Shown here: one piece after another, positions 34,387-45,560 of the stretch
How the letters are laid out: every line of letters begins with the position of its first letter
How positions within the stretch are numbered: the first letter of the stretch is position 1
Assembly: GCA_013396995.1 (NCBI GenBank)
Contig: VWZP01010431.1
Location: 300,638 to 364,637 of the forward strand
DNA: 64,000 nt
Direction: 5' to 3'
From: Dicaeum eximium
Lineage: Eukaryota; Chordata; Aves; Passeriformes; Dicaeidae
Notes under the pieces: model-generated
Told to the model about the DNA's origin: nothing
The model's database searches: none
What the model saw: only the letters and a program-made list of their open reading frames with translations
Made by a program: the position numbers and the translations under genes

Positions 34387-35137
34387 CGTCTTGGTTTGAA
34401 AAGCCAGGTGTCTGCTGAGGAAGGCAGGAGCCTCCCCTGAAATGGAAAATGTAAACCCCCTCCCTCCGAATTATTATAATTTTGAAATTAAGAGGCTCTC
34501 AGGCAAAGATACTGGAATAGGAATAACAGTTCTTTAGTAGGAAAATTAAAAATACAAATGCAACAGTACGTACAAAAGGAGAAAAAAAACCAAAACAACA
34601 ACAAAAAAACCCCACTGCCAGAGTCAGAGCAGGAGCTGACACTCTGTGGCTCAGGGTGTTGGTGGCAGTGCCATTCCATGGTGGCTGCTCCTCCTGCAGT
34701 GACAGATGTGGTTCTCCTGCAGCTCTAATCATGTACAAGGGGAGAGTTTTCCTCTGAAGGTCCAGTGCTGGTGTAGCTGGGCCTGTTCTTCTCTGGGAAT
34801 GCAGTGGAGAAGAAATCTGCTCCTCTGGGAATGCAGTGGGAAAAGGCTGCCTGTGCTGTTCCAAGCCTCAGATTCTATCCAGGCAGGAATGTTTGGCTCC
34901 TCCCCCTGGGCGGGGCATCTCCCAGTGGGATGATGAAATTTTATCAGCCATGCAGTGACACTCAATGGCCCATGAACAGAAGATAATTAATAATTAATGG
35001 CCCATTAACAGCAGATATTTCCCAGAGGGAGGATTGGTTGTGTAAGAGATAAAGAAAAGTGCCCGATGAACAGAAGATAACTGCCCCACCTCTAACAGAT
35101 GGCAAATAGAATACACAATATTTTACAATCCAGGACA
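34387..35137 (-). mobile_element. Solo LTR of a songbird ERV family
   Basis: The ends GTCTTGGTTTG (left, first base mutated) and ...CAATCCAGGACA (right) are inverted LTR termini. The segment with 'caggtgtctgctgaggaaggcaggagcctccc' and 'gaattattataattttgaaattaagaggctctcaggcaaagatac' matches, as I remember it, a high-copy LTR of songbird genomes. Read on the minus strand it has a CTTTGCCTGAGAGCC-type U5 region. The TTTTTGTTGTTG stretch is an internal A-rich run. No clear target duplication was found (G-rich flanks). Confidence 0.75.
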
Positions 35138-35159
35138 GGGAGGAAAGAAGCATGTTGTA

Positions 35160-35570
35160 ATAAGTAAACCAGGGCTCCCTTTTTCTTCATGCAGGAAAAG
35201 CCAAATCTTTATGGTATAGGTGATATTTTATAGGGTTATCAGAAGGCACCGTGTCAGATCTTATTGGCTGACAATACATTCACACTTAGTTCATTGGCCA
35301 GTACATGGTATTTTGCGTATCTATCAAACTCCTGTATTTTTACTTAGTTTACATATTTTTTCTACTAATTCTCAGAGGACAAATCTTATTTTTTATGCAG
35401 GTGCCCTTGTTTTTCATCCTAGGAAATGATTGTTGTGTTAATGAACTTTTCTTTCTCAAGCTGTTTTTGTATGAGAACTTGCAAACTGCACGTAGAAGAA
35501 GTGACAGGCTAGCTATTAATTTAACAGAGCAGGCCTGATTTTATGAGGCCTTTCTTTTATAATTTCTCTA
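35160..35570 (-). mobile_element. Possible second LTR remnant
   Basis: Read on the minus strand, CCAAT boxes (GCCAATGAAC and GCCAATAAG) are followed about 40 bp later by a TATA-like CCCTATAAAATATC. This is an LTR U3 promoter layout. The family was not recognised, and the ends and target duplications are not visible. It may instead be unique AT-rich sequence. Confidence 0.35.
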
Positions 35571-37109
35571 CCTGTTTGCAACAGAAGTGAAATTCCACCT
35601 TGTTTCAGTCTCTGCTGGGAATTTGGAGGTGTGTAAGTGTTGATCTTCCTTTGCTTTGGTGCCCCAGCCCCAAAGCCAGGCTGAGTCCAGGGGCTCACAG
35701 GAGCACATGGAGCTGAGCCTGAGCCAGGACAGGGAGCAAAACAGCAGGAAAAGCCTCTTCCAGAAGGTCAAACACAGGGTTCTGAAGCAGCACTTTAAAC
35801 CTGGTGCTAACCAGGCGAAACAGAGATGCAGAATCTGCGTGGACAGGGAGCGATGTGTGTGCCATGGGGTCAGGCAGGGGCTGCTTTGCTTTGGGAGTTC
35901 TTTGTGTTGTGGGACCCCATCAGGAGCATTTTCAGGCTTTCATTTGGCCCCCCAGCAGCCCCCAGGCCCCTCTGAAAGGAAAAACCATTCCCAGAATTCT
36001 CCCAGAATTTTGCAAGATGGAAAGAAATGATCACAAGTGAGCAGAAATTAAAAAAAAACAAACCAAAAAGCAAACGTAGCATCCTATAATATATCCATAG
36101 AAAGGGAAAAGTCATGCTGCTTGAAGTCTGCAAATTTGAGTTTCTCCTGGGAAAATGTAACTCCTGTTCAAATGCTAATGGCTCTTTATCACAGGGATGT
36201 TTTAATTGAACTACAATGTTCCATAAGCAGGGGCAGAGCAAGGTTCAGAGAGCAAATGGCTGATGAAGAATCCTCAATCTGCCAGTAAATGTTTGCTTTT
36301 TTATAAACTTCCCCTTCTTGATCTGTCTGAAGCAGATTCTCCGAAGGGACCTGTAAAAGGCAGCTGATTTCAGCTGGAGGTAGCAGCAATATTTGTGTGG
36401 TTCTTTTATCCTGGTTTAAAACAGGGAATTTATGGCACTGCTCGAGTGGCATCCACCAGAGTGGCTGGCCCTGGGAGCACAGAAATTCCTGGGATAGGAG
36501 CAAAAATTGGCTCACTGGAAAGCAAAGATGCAGCATGTTTTAGAAGATAGAGAAAAGGAAATCCAGTTGGGCACTGTAGCCCCAGAGCATCTCTGGAGGC
36601 TCCTTAGTTGGACCAGTACCAACATCTCATGGAGCACAAATAATTCCAGAGCTCTGCCTCCTTTCCCAGGAATGCAGAAGCCAGAGCTTGCAGGAGGGAG
36701 GTAGGAGGAAAAGGGAGAGACCCCACGATGTTTGCCATGGAAGCAAAAAAATCCTTCTTTCTTTTTTCTGGAGGCTCTTCTCAGGGAATTTATGGGGGAT
36801 GCCTCCACAATTGGAGGTTTTTGCCACCACCTTGCATTGCCACAGCTGTGAGAAGAAAACTGGGAGCTGCCAGCACTCCCAAAGCTGTGGAAACACTTTG
36901 TGTGTGTTTGGTGACATCTCCAGGGAGCACTTGGCTGACCTTGGCCAGACAAAACGTGTGTGGGAAGGGAGTGGGATGGTTTCTCTATTAGATGGGAATA
37001 AACATTTGTCACAAGCGTCAGCACCTCCTGCCTGCCCTGTGAGCCCCTCTGAGGCTCTCCAGCACCATCCCAGGGGTGGCAGAGCCTGTGCCAGCCTCTC
37101 CTGGCCTGG

Positions 37110-37690
37110 CACTTGCTGGTGACAGGGCTGGAGCCTGCTCAGACCCACTGGGGGAGAGCAGAGGGGCTCAGGTGAGACCCCACCTGCAGAGCTGCCCCAG
37201 CACAGGGAGGAGCCAGAGCTGCTGCAGAGAGCCCAGAGGAGGCTCCAGGATGAGCAGAGGGATGGAGCAGCTCTGCTGGGAGGAAAGGCTGGCAGAGCTG
37301 GGACTGTTCACCTGCACAGGAGAAGCTTTGGGGTGAGCTCAGTGTGGCCTTGCAGGGCCTGAAGGAGCTGCAGGGAACATGGAGAGAGACTTTGGACAAG
37401 GGATGGAGGGACAGGACACAGGGAATGGCTTCAGACTGACACAGGGCAGGGATGGATGGGATATTGGGAATTAGGAATTGTTCCCTGTGAGGGTGGGCAG
37501 GCCCTGGCACAGGGTGCCCAGAGCAGCTGTGGCTGCCCCTGGATCCCTGGCAGTGCCCAAGGCCAGGCTGGACAGGGCTGGGAGCAGCCTGGGACAGTGG
37601 AAGGTGTCCCTGCCATGGCAGGGGTGGCACTGGGTGGGCTTTAATGTCCCTTCCAACCCAAACCATTCAGTGATTCTGTGGCATTTGGGG
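37110..37690 (+). mobile_element. CR1 LINE, longest 3' fragment in the window
   Basis: About 580 bp run from 'gcctgctcagacccactgggggagagcagagg' through 'ggaggaaaggctggcagagctgggactgttcacctg', 'gggatggatgggatattgggaattaggaattgttccc' and the standard 3' block, to 'caacccaaaccattcagtgattctgtgg'. It covers the final part of the CR1 reverse-transcriptase-containing frame's 3' UTR region but holds no usable coding sequence. Confidence 0.9.
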
Positions 37691-38844
37691 CCCTTGGGGG
37701 GCAGGTGGGTGCTGGCCTCGGGCTGTTATAACCCAGTGCCCACTGCTGGGGCCCTGGGGGACAGTGAGGGGCTGCAAGAGAGAGAGGGAAGGTTCCAAAG
37801 CCTCTCTAAATTCACAAGGTGTTGCCAGAGAGCCTGAAATTGGGTGGGAACAAACAGCTTTTTGTGCCAGCCTTTGCAAAACAGAGAAGGGCTGTGGAAG
37901 CAGCGTGGGCCAGGCAGGACAGGGCCCCAGGCTGCACCCACCTGGGTCCTGGGTGCTCTCCTGCTCCTGCCCACAGCTGCCTGAGCCAGCTCTGCTCCAG
38001 CCCAGCTCCATCTGCCACCACAGCTCATGCAGGAAATCAGGGAAAAGTGGAATTTCCCTGGGACTGAGCTGCATTCCTATGGCACCCCCTGAGGCCGCCC
38101 CCCTTCCCTCCCCCTGCACCTATCTTATCTCTGCCTCTTCCTGAAATAATAGGAACAGAAAAATTAACAACATGAAAAAGGGAGGAGATGATAAAGAGTA
38201 TCTGGAAAATCATCTGTGTCCTCATTTCAGCGCTTTGCATGGTAACAGGGAGGCAGGCTTTTTTATTTTTTTTTTTTTTTGTCCTTTATTAATGTATTAA
38301 AATATTAAAAAGCTGGGTGTCTCTTGAACCTACTGTGTTGTCAGGGAGTGAGAAAGCTCTGAGGAAGCCTTTTGAGGAGCTGTGCAGGGATGCCAGAGCA
38401 AATCAAAGCTAAAACCCAAATTTGCTGTCCTGCTGTCCACGGGGATGTGGGCCCGGCCTGGACAGGGTGACACTGGCACCTTGGGACAAAATCCCAAAAG
38501 CCACCAGGATGCACTCAGGGTCTGGCTGGGATCTCCTCTGATTTCCTTCATCTCTTCCACCTGAAAGGTCTGAGTTAGACCAGGCCCTTGGGAGAGCAAA
38601 CGTGGATCTGGGCCAGGGATGGGCCAATTTCCTGAAGATCAGGCTGCTTGATTTGGCACTTTGGTGCTTCCCTTCTCTGATTCTGTTCACTCCTGGACAA
38701 TCTCCAAAACATGCAGTTGTTCTTCATAAATCTTTGCCAACAAAGAATTCAGGCTTTGATGTTGCTACAGGTGTCATTTTCTGTGCCACCCTTGGCTGCC
38801 ATTAATTGTGCAGTGTGTGTGAGGGTGACAGAAGGGCTGTATAG

Positions 38845-38912
38845 TGCAAATATAAATAGATATATATCATATACATAAATATATTCATGTATATAAAATA
38901 TAAGTCTATCCA
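38845..38912. repeat. AT-rich dinucleotide-like tract near the acceptor
   Basis: TATAAATAGATATATATCA and similar AT runs lie about 45-110 bp upstream of the splice acceptor at 38958. Confidence 0.7.
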
Positions 38913-38958
38913 CACAGACAGAGTGGCTAAAGGTGTCTTTGTTTCCTTTTCCCTCCAG

Positions 38959-39080
38959 GTCACTATGGAAAGGATATTTATCGCAGTGGAGGGCCAGATC
39001 TCCATAACTTCATCTCCTCCGGGTTTGTCACGTTAGGAAGAGGACACACGAAGGGTACAGTGGAAACCATTTTTTGCTAA
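38959..39080 (+). CDS. Terminal coding exon of the same unrecognised gene
   Basis: The acceptor TTTTCCCTCCAG is followed by GTCACTATGG. Joined to the single G left by the exon at 11782-11942, it continues in frame for 39 residues to TAA at 39078-39080. The encoded tail contains HYGKDIYRSGGPDL, FISSGFVTLGRGH and ends GTVETIFC. There is no transmembrane segment, CaaX box or recognisable domain. Exon phase, strand and the long 3' UTR support a true gene end. Product and family are unknown to me. A cytoplasmic C-terminus of a membrane or scaffold protein is possible but is inference. Confidence 0.85.
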
Positions 39081-40150
39081 ATGAAAAGATTGTTTGAGAT
39101 GCCCAGCTCTGAGCTGGCGGCTGCTCTGGGTGCCCTGAGCTGGCAGAATTGAGCTGCAGGGTCGGTGCTGGGCTCGGGCAGGGCCTGGGGCTGCTGGCAG
39201 GGCCACGCCAGGCTCCCCTCTGCCTTTGCAGTGGGACTCTTCCTCCAGCTTTGTGTTTTCCTGGCTGCGTGGCTGCTCCCAAGGGGGAGGGCAGGAATGT
39301 CCAGCTGGCCCAGGGCAGGCAGTGACCACATCCAGACTGTGGGTCTGGAGTTCTTTTCTTTGACTTCTGGGCTTTTATTTTCTTTCTTTATTTATTTTGA
39401 TTGGGGATTGGGGGGTGGGGGGGTTATGATGAATATTTTATAAAATTATTTCTTTTTAGCTCCTGAAGCCTATATTTTCTGTGTTCCTATAATCTGTGAT
39501 ATAATGTACAAACAAGAAAACACAAAAATATACATATGCTGCTCTGTGTATGTTCTGTGTACATGTACTGTATATAAATATCTGTGCAGAGACAGCTTTA
39601 ACACAAATAACCAAATACCCAGGGGGTTCTGGTGACACCAGAGCTGTGTCCTGGTGACACCACAACCCTGGGCAATGTTTATTGATGACGCTGTTGCCTA
39701 TTTGGTGAGTTTTTCTAGTGTACAGTGAGATGTGCTCGGAGTGTCCTCCCGTCCCGAGTGCCACCAGTGCCCTGGCTGTGACACTGGGGGTGCATGTGCC
39801 ATTCCTGTCCCCTTTTGTGTCCTCAAGACTGCTGTACTCCCTCTAGACACAATGTATGTGGAGATTCCTCTATAGACCAATGTACTGTATGTGGAGCTGT
39901 GTCCTTGTGCTCGCCTGGTTGAACGCTCCTGTGTTGTTTCTGTGGATGACCGTGACTCACAAATTATTAAAAGACCTTGATATTTTATTTTTCTTTTTTT
40001 TCCCTACATTTCCTGCACCTTTTTCCAGTTCTCCACAAGTGTCATCTAAAGTAGTGTTGGTCCTGTAGAACTGTCAGAGAAGAAACAAATATATGTATAT
40101 TGTCTGTGTATGTCTGTGTGTGCTTAAATAAAGTTTACTGAGGCTGAGGC
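39081..40150 (+). other. 3' UTR of the gene
   Basis: The sequence downstream of the stop is non-coding and becomes AT-rich after 39360, with TTTATTTATTTT and TGTATATAAATATCTG stretches that could serve as stability elements. Two poly(A) signals are visible: ATTAAA at 39966 and AATAAA at 40127. The last lies next to a TGTGTATGTCTGTGTGTG stretch. The exact cleavage site is inferred. Confidence 0.7.
40127..40132 (+). terminator. Probable main poly(A) signal AATAAA
   Basis: A canonical hexamer lies 1.05 kb after the stop codon, with GT-rich sequence around it. A minisatellite begins about 35 bp downstream, in the usual zone for cleavage and downstream elements. Confidence 0.7.
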
Positions 40151-40164
40151 AGCACCCGTGGGAC

Positions 40165-40690
40165 TTGTAATCCAATACCCTGCAATTTCAGTCCTGTAAT
40201 CCAATATCCTGTAACCCAATACCCTGCAATTCCAGATTTGTGATCCAACACCCTGCAATCCCAGTCCTGTAATCCAATATCCTATAATCCAATACCCTTC
40301 AATCCCAGATATGTAATCCAATACACTGAAATTTCAGATTTGTAATGCAATACCTTGGAAATCCCACTCCTGCAGCCCAATACCCTGAAATTCCAGCCTT
40401 GTAATATAATACCCTGAAATTTCAGATATGTAATCCAACATCCTACAATCCCAAATTTGTAATCCAATACCCTGCAATTCCACCCTTGTAATCCGATACC
40501 CTGCAATCCAATACCCTGAAATTCCAGTTTTGTAATCCAATACCCTGCAAACCAATACCCTGCAATCCCAAATTTGTAATCCAACCCCTTCAATCCCCGA
40601 TTTGTAATCCAAAACCCTGCAAACCAACACCCTGCAATCCCAGATTTGTAATCCAAACCCCTGTAATCCAACCCCTGTAATACCAGTCCA
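40165..40690. repeat. Minisatellite, about 30-bp GTAATCCAATACCCTGCAAT unit
   Basis: About 525 bp are built from GTAATCCAATACCCTGCAAT followed by a variable CCCAGATTT, TTCAGTCCT or similar spacer. Some half-units are deleted. On the minus strand it gives open frames of repeated GYWI and LQ residues that are array read-through. Confidence 0.95.
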
Positions 40691-41677
40691 GCTCTGCACT
40701 GAGGGAAGGGAAGCAGAGGAACCTCAGGTGGGCTGGGAGCTGCAATGGCTCAAGGAAGGACACATGGGTGACGTTTCACACAAGGTGTCCCCATCCCAAA
40801 GGAGTTTTATGGTCATGTCCTGCCACATCAGGAATGTGTTTAGGGTCAGGTAGCAAAGGTACCCCAGCAGTGATGGTCCATGGGGTGGGGTGTCCTGCTA
40901 GCCTCCACCGGAGATCCCTGAGCAGGGCTGTAAATCCAGCCCTTTGTCTCACACAGGTGAGTTATCCTCACCTCAGAGCCCTGAGGCACCTCCCAGCAGT
41001 TTGCTGGACAAAAAGGCTGCTCCCAGTTCCTTCCCAGGTGAGATCAAAACCTTCTCTCCCTCTTTAGCTGTAAAGGTTCGGGGGCTCTGCTCTCCTGTAG
41101 GTGGGCCAGGGGTTTCCACACCTTTTCCAGAGCACTTTTCCTGTCCCTGGGAAGGTGGGAGAGTGGGCAGTGGGAATGCAGCCTGTCTATCCACCACAGC
41201 CATCAGACAGGGGATGCTTTCCAAACTGAATAAAAGGCTTTTCTTCTCTGAAGAAATTAATATCGTGGCTGTTTATAAAAATCAGAACAGACTGGCCTTA
41301 GAATTTACCTTTCAGCTGCCAGTAAATTCACCTGGTTTTTGAACAGTGCTATAATGTTCATTTCCAGTTTCTCAATGGCAAACTCCCCCACTGCTGAGGG
41401 GTGAGAGTGATGAACACCTCACAGCTGCTGCAGGACCTGCTTGTGTTCATGTGTGGCTTTGTCTTTGTCTGTGACATGACCTGATTGTCTGTCTGTGCTG
41501 TGACAGGGGGGACTTGGGCTGTCACAAAGGACTGAGGGGTTCTATCATTAGGATTGTGCCTGAAATGCTTGGATTTTGGGAAATATTGTGTGACAGATTT
41601 CCTGAGTTCAGCTTGAAGTGACCACCCAGTACCTGTAAGGAGGGGTGAGAGCTTCAACCAGGGCTTCACATGAGTGT

Positions 41678-41887
41678 GTTCTGTGCTATTTTGTCCTATT
41701 CCCATTTAGATGAGCAAGTTCTGTGCTATTTTGTCCTATTCCTATTTAGATTAGTGGGTTCTCTCCTGTTTTATCCTATTCCTGTTTAGATGAGCAGGTT
41801 CTCTCCTGTTTTATCCTATTCCTGTTTAGATGAGCAGGTTCTCTCCTGTTTTATCCTAATCCTGTTTAGATGAGCAGGTTCTGTCCT
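41678..41887. repeat. Minisatellite of five 40-bp units
   Basis: Five exact-length 40-bp units start GTTCTSTSCT and end TTTAGATGAGCAG (41678-41877), followed by the first bases of a sixth. Units 3-5 are almost identical, while units 1-2 carry shared variants, showing the order of growth. Confidence 0.95.
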
Positions 41888-43779
41888 TTTACTGTTCCAG
41901 TCCTTGTATTACAAGCTCCACTTCAGCCAAATAACCTCACCCTACCTTGTGGAGAGGGTTCTGCCCCTGGGCTGAACAAAGCCAGTGAAGTTTCTCTCAA
42001 TATTTCTCTGCACTGGGAGACACATTTTTGGTGTTTTCTCAACTGTCTTCTGTGCTGTGGCAGAATTCCAAGTGCTGAGTAATATTAAGAGCTCATCTAT
42101 TTTGGGCAGAAGACAAAGATGTGAGACATGCCAAAGTACCATGGATACCAAATCAGCAGATTCACATGTCTGACATGGCCGGGCTCCTGCAGGATGGGGA
42201 TTTATGGCTCTTCCATGGCATTCCACTGGGCCATACATCACTGCCTGCCATCTAAAGGCTCTGAAGCCATTCCAGTGTGTGTTCTCCAACCCATGGGCTC
42301 CAAACTCTGCTGTCAGGATGGTCCAGGGATGAATCCTGGCTCTTTAGGCTGTAGAAGTCCCTGTGGTGAGGCACAAGGCAGGGCTGATCCCATCCATGGT
42401 TGGGTAGGAGGGAGTCGGATGGTTGGTTCTGAGGTAGCAGCTTTGAATTCTGTGTGGAGTTAAACCCAGGGGGACAGCAGCACCTCTGAGGAGTTCACTG
42501 GGTGGGCACAGGGCACCTGGAGTCCCCAGAGAGGGAGGATGGATCCCACATTCCTGTGTGGGAGCAGCTCCTGCTGCTCCTGCTGCCGTGGGAGGGTTCA
42601 GTGCTCTGGGGACACACGTGGGAGACAGGAGCCAGCTCACCCCTCCGTGCACCAACCTGATTTCAATCCCAGCTTCTTCAGCCTATTCCGAGCATCCTGC
42701 CACTCTCTGGGTCCCACCCTGACCTGGGCTGTGCCCTCAGGGCTCCCCAGAGCTCTGGCACTCCCCCAGGCTGGAGGGGATTTACAGCTGCAGCCACAGG
42801 GATGAACACCCCAGGGAGGGAACACATTCACTCCACATCGCCTACTCCATCATATTACTGAGTTTTCGTGTAAAAATGTTATTTCTATTTTGGTTTTTTC
42901 AGTTTGTTTGCTTGATTTTTACTCTGTCTCAGACCTTGAAAATTGTTTCCCAGTGGAATTGAGCTCCCTGAGTTTCAGAAGTCTGGGACAGCAGCAGGAA
43001 TTTTGTAGAGCAGATGATAACCTCTGTTCAGCACTCAACAGCACCTTTGTTTTGCCGGTAACTCTGCAAAAGTGTGAAAAACAGTGAGGTTATTTTTTGG
43101 AAAAAGCAGAATTTCCCAGTTGAACTGAGTGCAAGGGCTGGAGGGAGTGAGGCAGGAGGAATGGGGGGTTAGACTCTTCTGCAGGGTCATTTCACAGGGG
43201 AAAACAGAACTGGTCCTACAATCTGCTCGTTCCCTCTGAGCTTATGCCAGATCCTGGAGGAGCTGCACAGGCAGGAAAGCTCAAGAGGAGTCAAATGTCC
43301 CCTGAGCCTGCCCAAGAACACTTCCAGAAATGAAACCTCTCCCTCCTGCTCCAGGGCTGTGCCTGGATTCCCTGGCAGGTGTACTCTGAGTCAGGGCGTC
43401 TGCAGGAGGCTCTTTTCTTGCTCAAACCTGCTCTGACGATTTTCTCCTGCAGGAAAGAGAGGAAGGGATGAGCCACGTGTGCAGGGCATGGCTGTGCCAG
43501 CCCCAGCCCCGTGTGCTGGCATCACCCTCAGCGTGGGCAAGGTGCAAACCTGCTGGGCACAGCCAGCCTGGGCACTGAGCAGCAAAAGCTCCCCCAGCAC
43601 ATTTCATCTTGTGATTTGCTGTGCAGATCTGGCAGATTTGCAGCCCAAATGTGGGATTTTCCTGCTGGGCCTCTGCTCTCACTTGTCGTGTCTCTCAGGC
43701 ATGGGCACAGGGCTCAGGGCATGGCTTTGGGGGCACAGGATTTGTGCCTGGTGGGTGGGAACAGGGTGTTTGTGCTTTA

Positions 43780-44105
43780 GCAGGACCTTACACCCAGGTA
43801 GATGTAGATATTCAAAGTTCAGTCGAAGAAAGAACAGAGATAATTTCTCCGAGGCTCAGCCTGGGAAACTTAGAGAAAAGAATTAAAATAATTATTATCT
43901 TATCCCCTGTACCTGGTGTTGTGAGGGATGTTTACAAGGAGTTGTTCCCTGCTTGGCCAATAGTGCAAGAGAAGTTTCCTAAAGACCAATCAGGTCTTAG
44001 GTTCACTATGCTCTCTATAAAAGTGTGATTTTCTATAAATAAATGCCTTTTATACCTTCTAAATCATAAAGTCAATATGTTGCCTTCATCTGTCCCCTGT
44101 ATCAC
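43780..44105 (+). mobile_element. Probable LTR remnant with CCAAT and TATA boxes
   Basis: GGCCAATAGTG and GACCAATCAGG are followed by a TATA-like CTCTATAAAAGTG at about 44010 and AATAAATGCC about 25 bp later, then CTGTCCCCTGTATCA. This is an LTR U3-R-U5 layout. The 5' boundary and the target duplications are unclear, and the family was not recognised. Confidence 0.45.
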
Positions 44106-44329
44106 TTGTGTATTGGATAGATACTGTCCTGAGATCCAGCATCACCCCTGACATCTCCTGGTGAACATCCCCCTCCCTGGCTTTGTGGGTATTCAAAAGG
44201 AGAAAATTGTTCTTGATCTACCTTAGAAAATTATAATTTTCCTTGGGCATATGGGCAGAGAGACCACATATTCCTGGAGTTCCAGAGGAGAGGAAGGTGG
44301 GTTAAGGTTTGGAAGCTGCAGGAATTTGT

Positions 44330-44590
44330 GGGAAGACACAAGGCTGTGAGGGAGAGTGGCTCCCTCAGTTGTTCCTCACAGGGCTTGTGCTCCAGACCCC
44401 TCACCAGCCTTGCTGCCCTTCTCTGGACACACTCCAGCCCCTCCATGTCCTTCCCAAGCTGAGGGCCCAGAACTGGGCACAGCACTTGAGCTGTGCCCTC
44501 ACCAGTGCTGAGTACAGGGACAGAATGACCTCCCTGCTCCTGCTGGCCAAACCTGTTCCCAAACCTGTTCCCAAACCTGTCTTTCCCACT
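44330..44590 (-). mobile_element. CR1 LINE fragment
   Basis: Inverted blocks 'gccttgctgcccttctctggacacactccagcccctccatgtccttcccaagctgagggcccagaactgggcacagc' mark a more 5' part of CR1 than most copies here. Confidence 0.85.
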
Positions 44591-45179
44591 ATCCCTTAAA
44601 TCTAGAAAACTCTGTGTCACAGACTGACGGCAGGGCTGGGGACATCCTGTGACAGCAGCAGGAGCAGGTCATTTTCTCCCTGAGGTGTTGTGATCTCCCC
44701 ACCCATGGTGTTCCCTCAGCTGCCCATCCTTGGCTGCTTTTCCTGCAGGCTGAGGAGCGTCTCTGACAGGTTCTGTATTTCAGAACTGACAGCCCTGGAT
44801 GCAAACCAATCTCGGTGCAGACTCCTCAGCTGATTTAGAATATCGAGCTGCTGCAGGCTGGGACACTGGGGCCCCCTCTGACACACCCCTGCTGTCTTGG
44901 GACACCCCAAACTGAGCCCCTTTTACAGCCATCCACTCAGGACCACTCCATTAACATGGAAATATGATTCAGAGATGAATGGAGAGAAGAGGTTTATTAA
45001 TTTGCTCCTCATTAGCAGTTTGAGAGTTCTGATTCCTCCCTCCAACACTGCCCTGGCTCCCTGCTGCCATGGCTGGTTCCCCGTTGCTTGGCTTGCAGCT
45101 CTGTGTTCCAGTTTCTTTCTCAAAGCAGTGGTTTGTACCCTTAATTTGTTCTTTTGGGGTCTTATATTACATCTGTCAC

Positions 45180-45560
45180 AACTTCCCCGGCCCAGCACAG
45201 TACAAAACACGCAGTGAATCAGCTCCAAGCTGGAATTTACTGCCTGCCCTCATCATTAGTAATCCACACTCGCAGCAGACTCATTATTACAGGCAAAGGC
45301 AGAACTTCGAGGATCATTTTTTTCACACCTGCACCTGTAACTTGCCATGAATAGATTTGCAAAAATTGAGGGTTAGGTGTGCTGGGTGCTTAAACACTTG
45401 TTAGAAATCCCATCAATGGAGAGCTGTGGAGCCCGAGCCCGCTGCATCCCAATGAATAACTTTCTGTTTATCCTGGATAATTTGGGATGATTTTGATGGT
45501 GTCTTGCGCTAAAGATCGCCCGCATCCTGATTCCAGATTAATTCTAAGCCTTGCATATTC
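45180..45560. promoter_or_regulatory. Candidate conserved non-coding element
   Basis: Repeat-free sequence with many TAAT cores and unusual, apparently non-degenerate composition (for example CATCATTAGTAATCC, GACTCATTATTACAGG, CCAGATTAATTCTAAG). Such stretches in bird gene deserts are often deeply conserved, but this is untested here. Confidence 0.3.

Larger units (their letters stand above)
11943..38958 (+). other. 27.0-kb intron between the last two coding exons
   Basis: It is bounded by a GTAAGT donor and a TTTTCCCTCCAG acceptor, both in phase 1. Its contents are mostly retroelements: CR1 fragments, a nested LTR at 15.4 kb, an ERV-rich cluster at 23.3-25.4 kb, solo LTRs at 31.7 and 34.4 kb, and several tandem arrays. 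AT-dinucleotide-rich sequence at 38845-38912 lies just upstream of the acceptor. Stretches with no repeat that I recognise include 11.95-13.2, 16.0-17.1, 20.0-22.4, 29.2-30.8 and 38.2-38.9 kb. Confidence 0.75.

Noticed and set aside
39051..39062. A further splice donor (GG|GTACAG) before the stop codon
   Set aside because: It is a weak donor. The frame reaches a stop 21 bases later, and a 3' UTR with two poly(A) signals follows, so a terminal exon is the simpler reading.
11782..39080. Assigning the two exons to AJAP1 or other neural membrane proteins
   Set aside because: The C-terminal residues do not match the tails I remember for AJAP1, protocadherins, neurexins, NCAM-type or Kv3 channel proteins. 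Naming it would be a guess.
40124..40699. Minus-strand frames with periodic GYWI/LQ residues
   Set aside because: Direct translation of the 30-bp minisatellite beyond the poly(A) site.
40165..41887. Possible CRISPR arrays
   Set aside because: The repeats are vertebrate minisatellites. There are no unique spacers of constant length, and the genome is eukaryotic.
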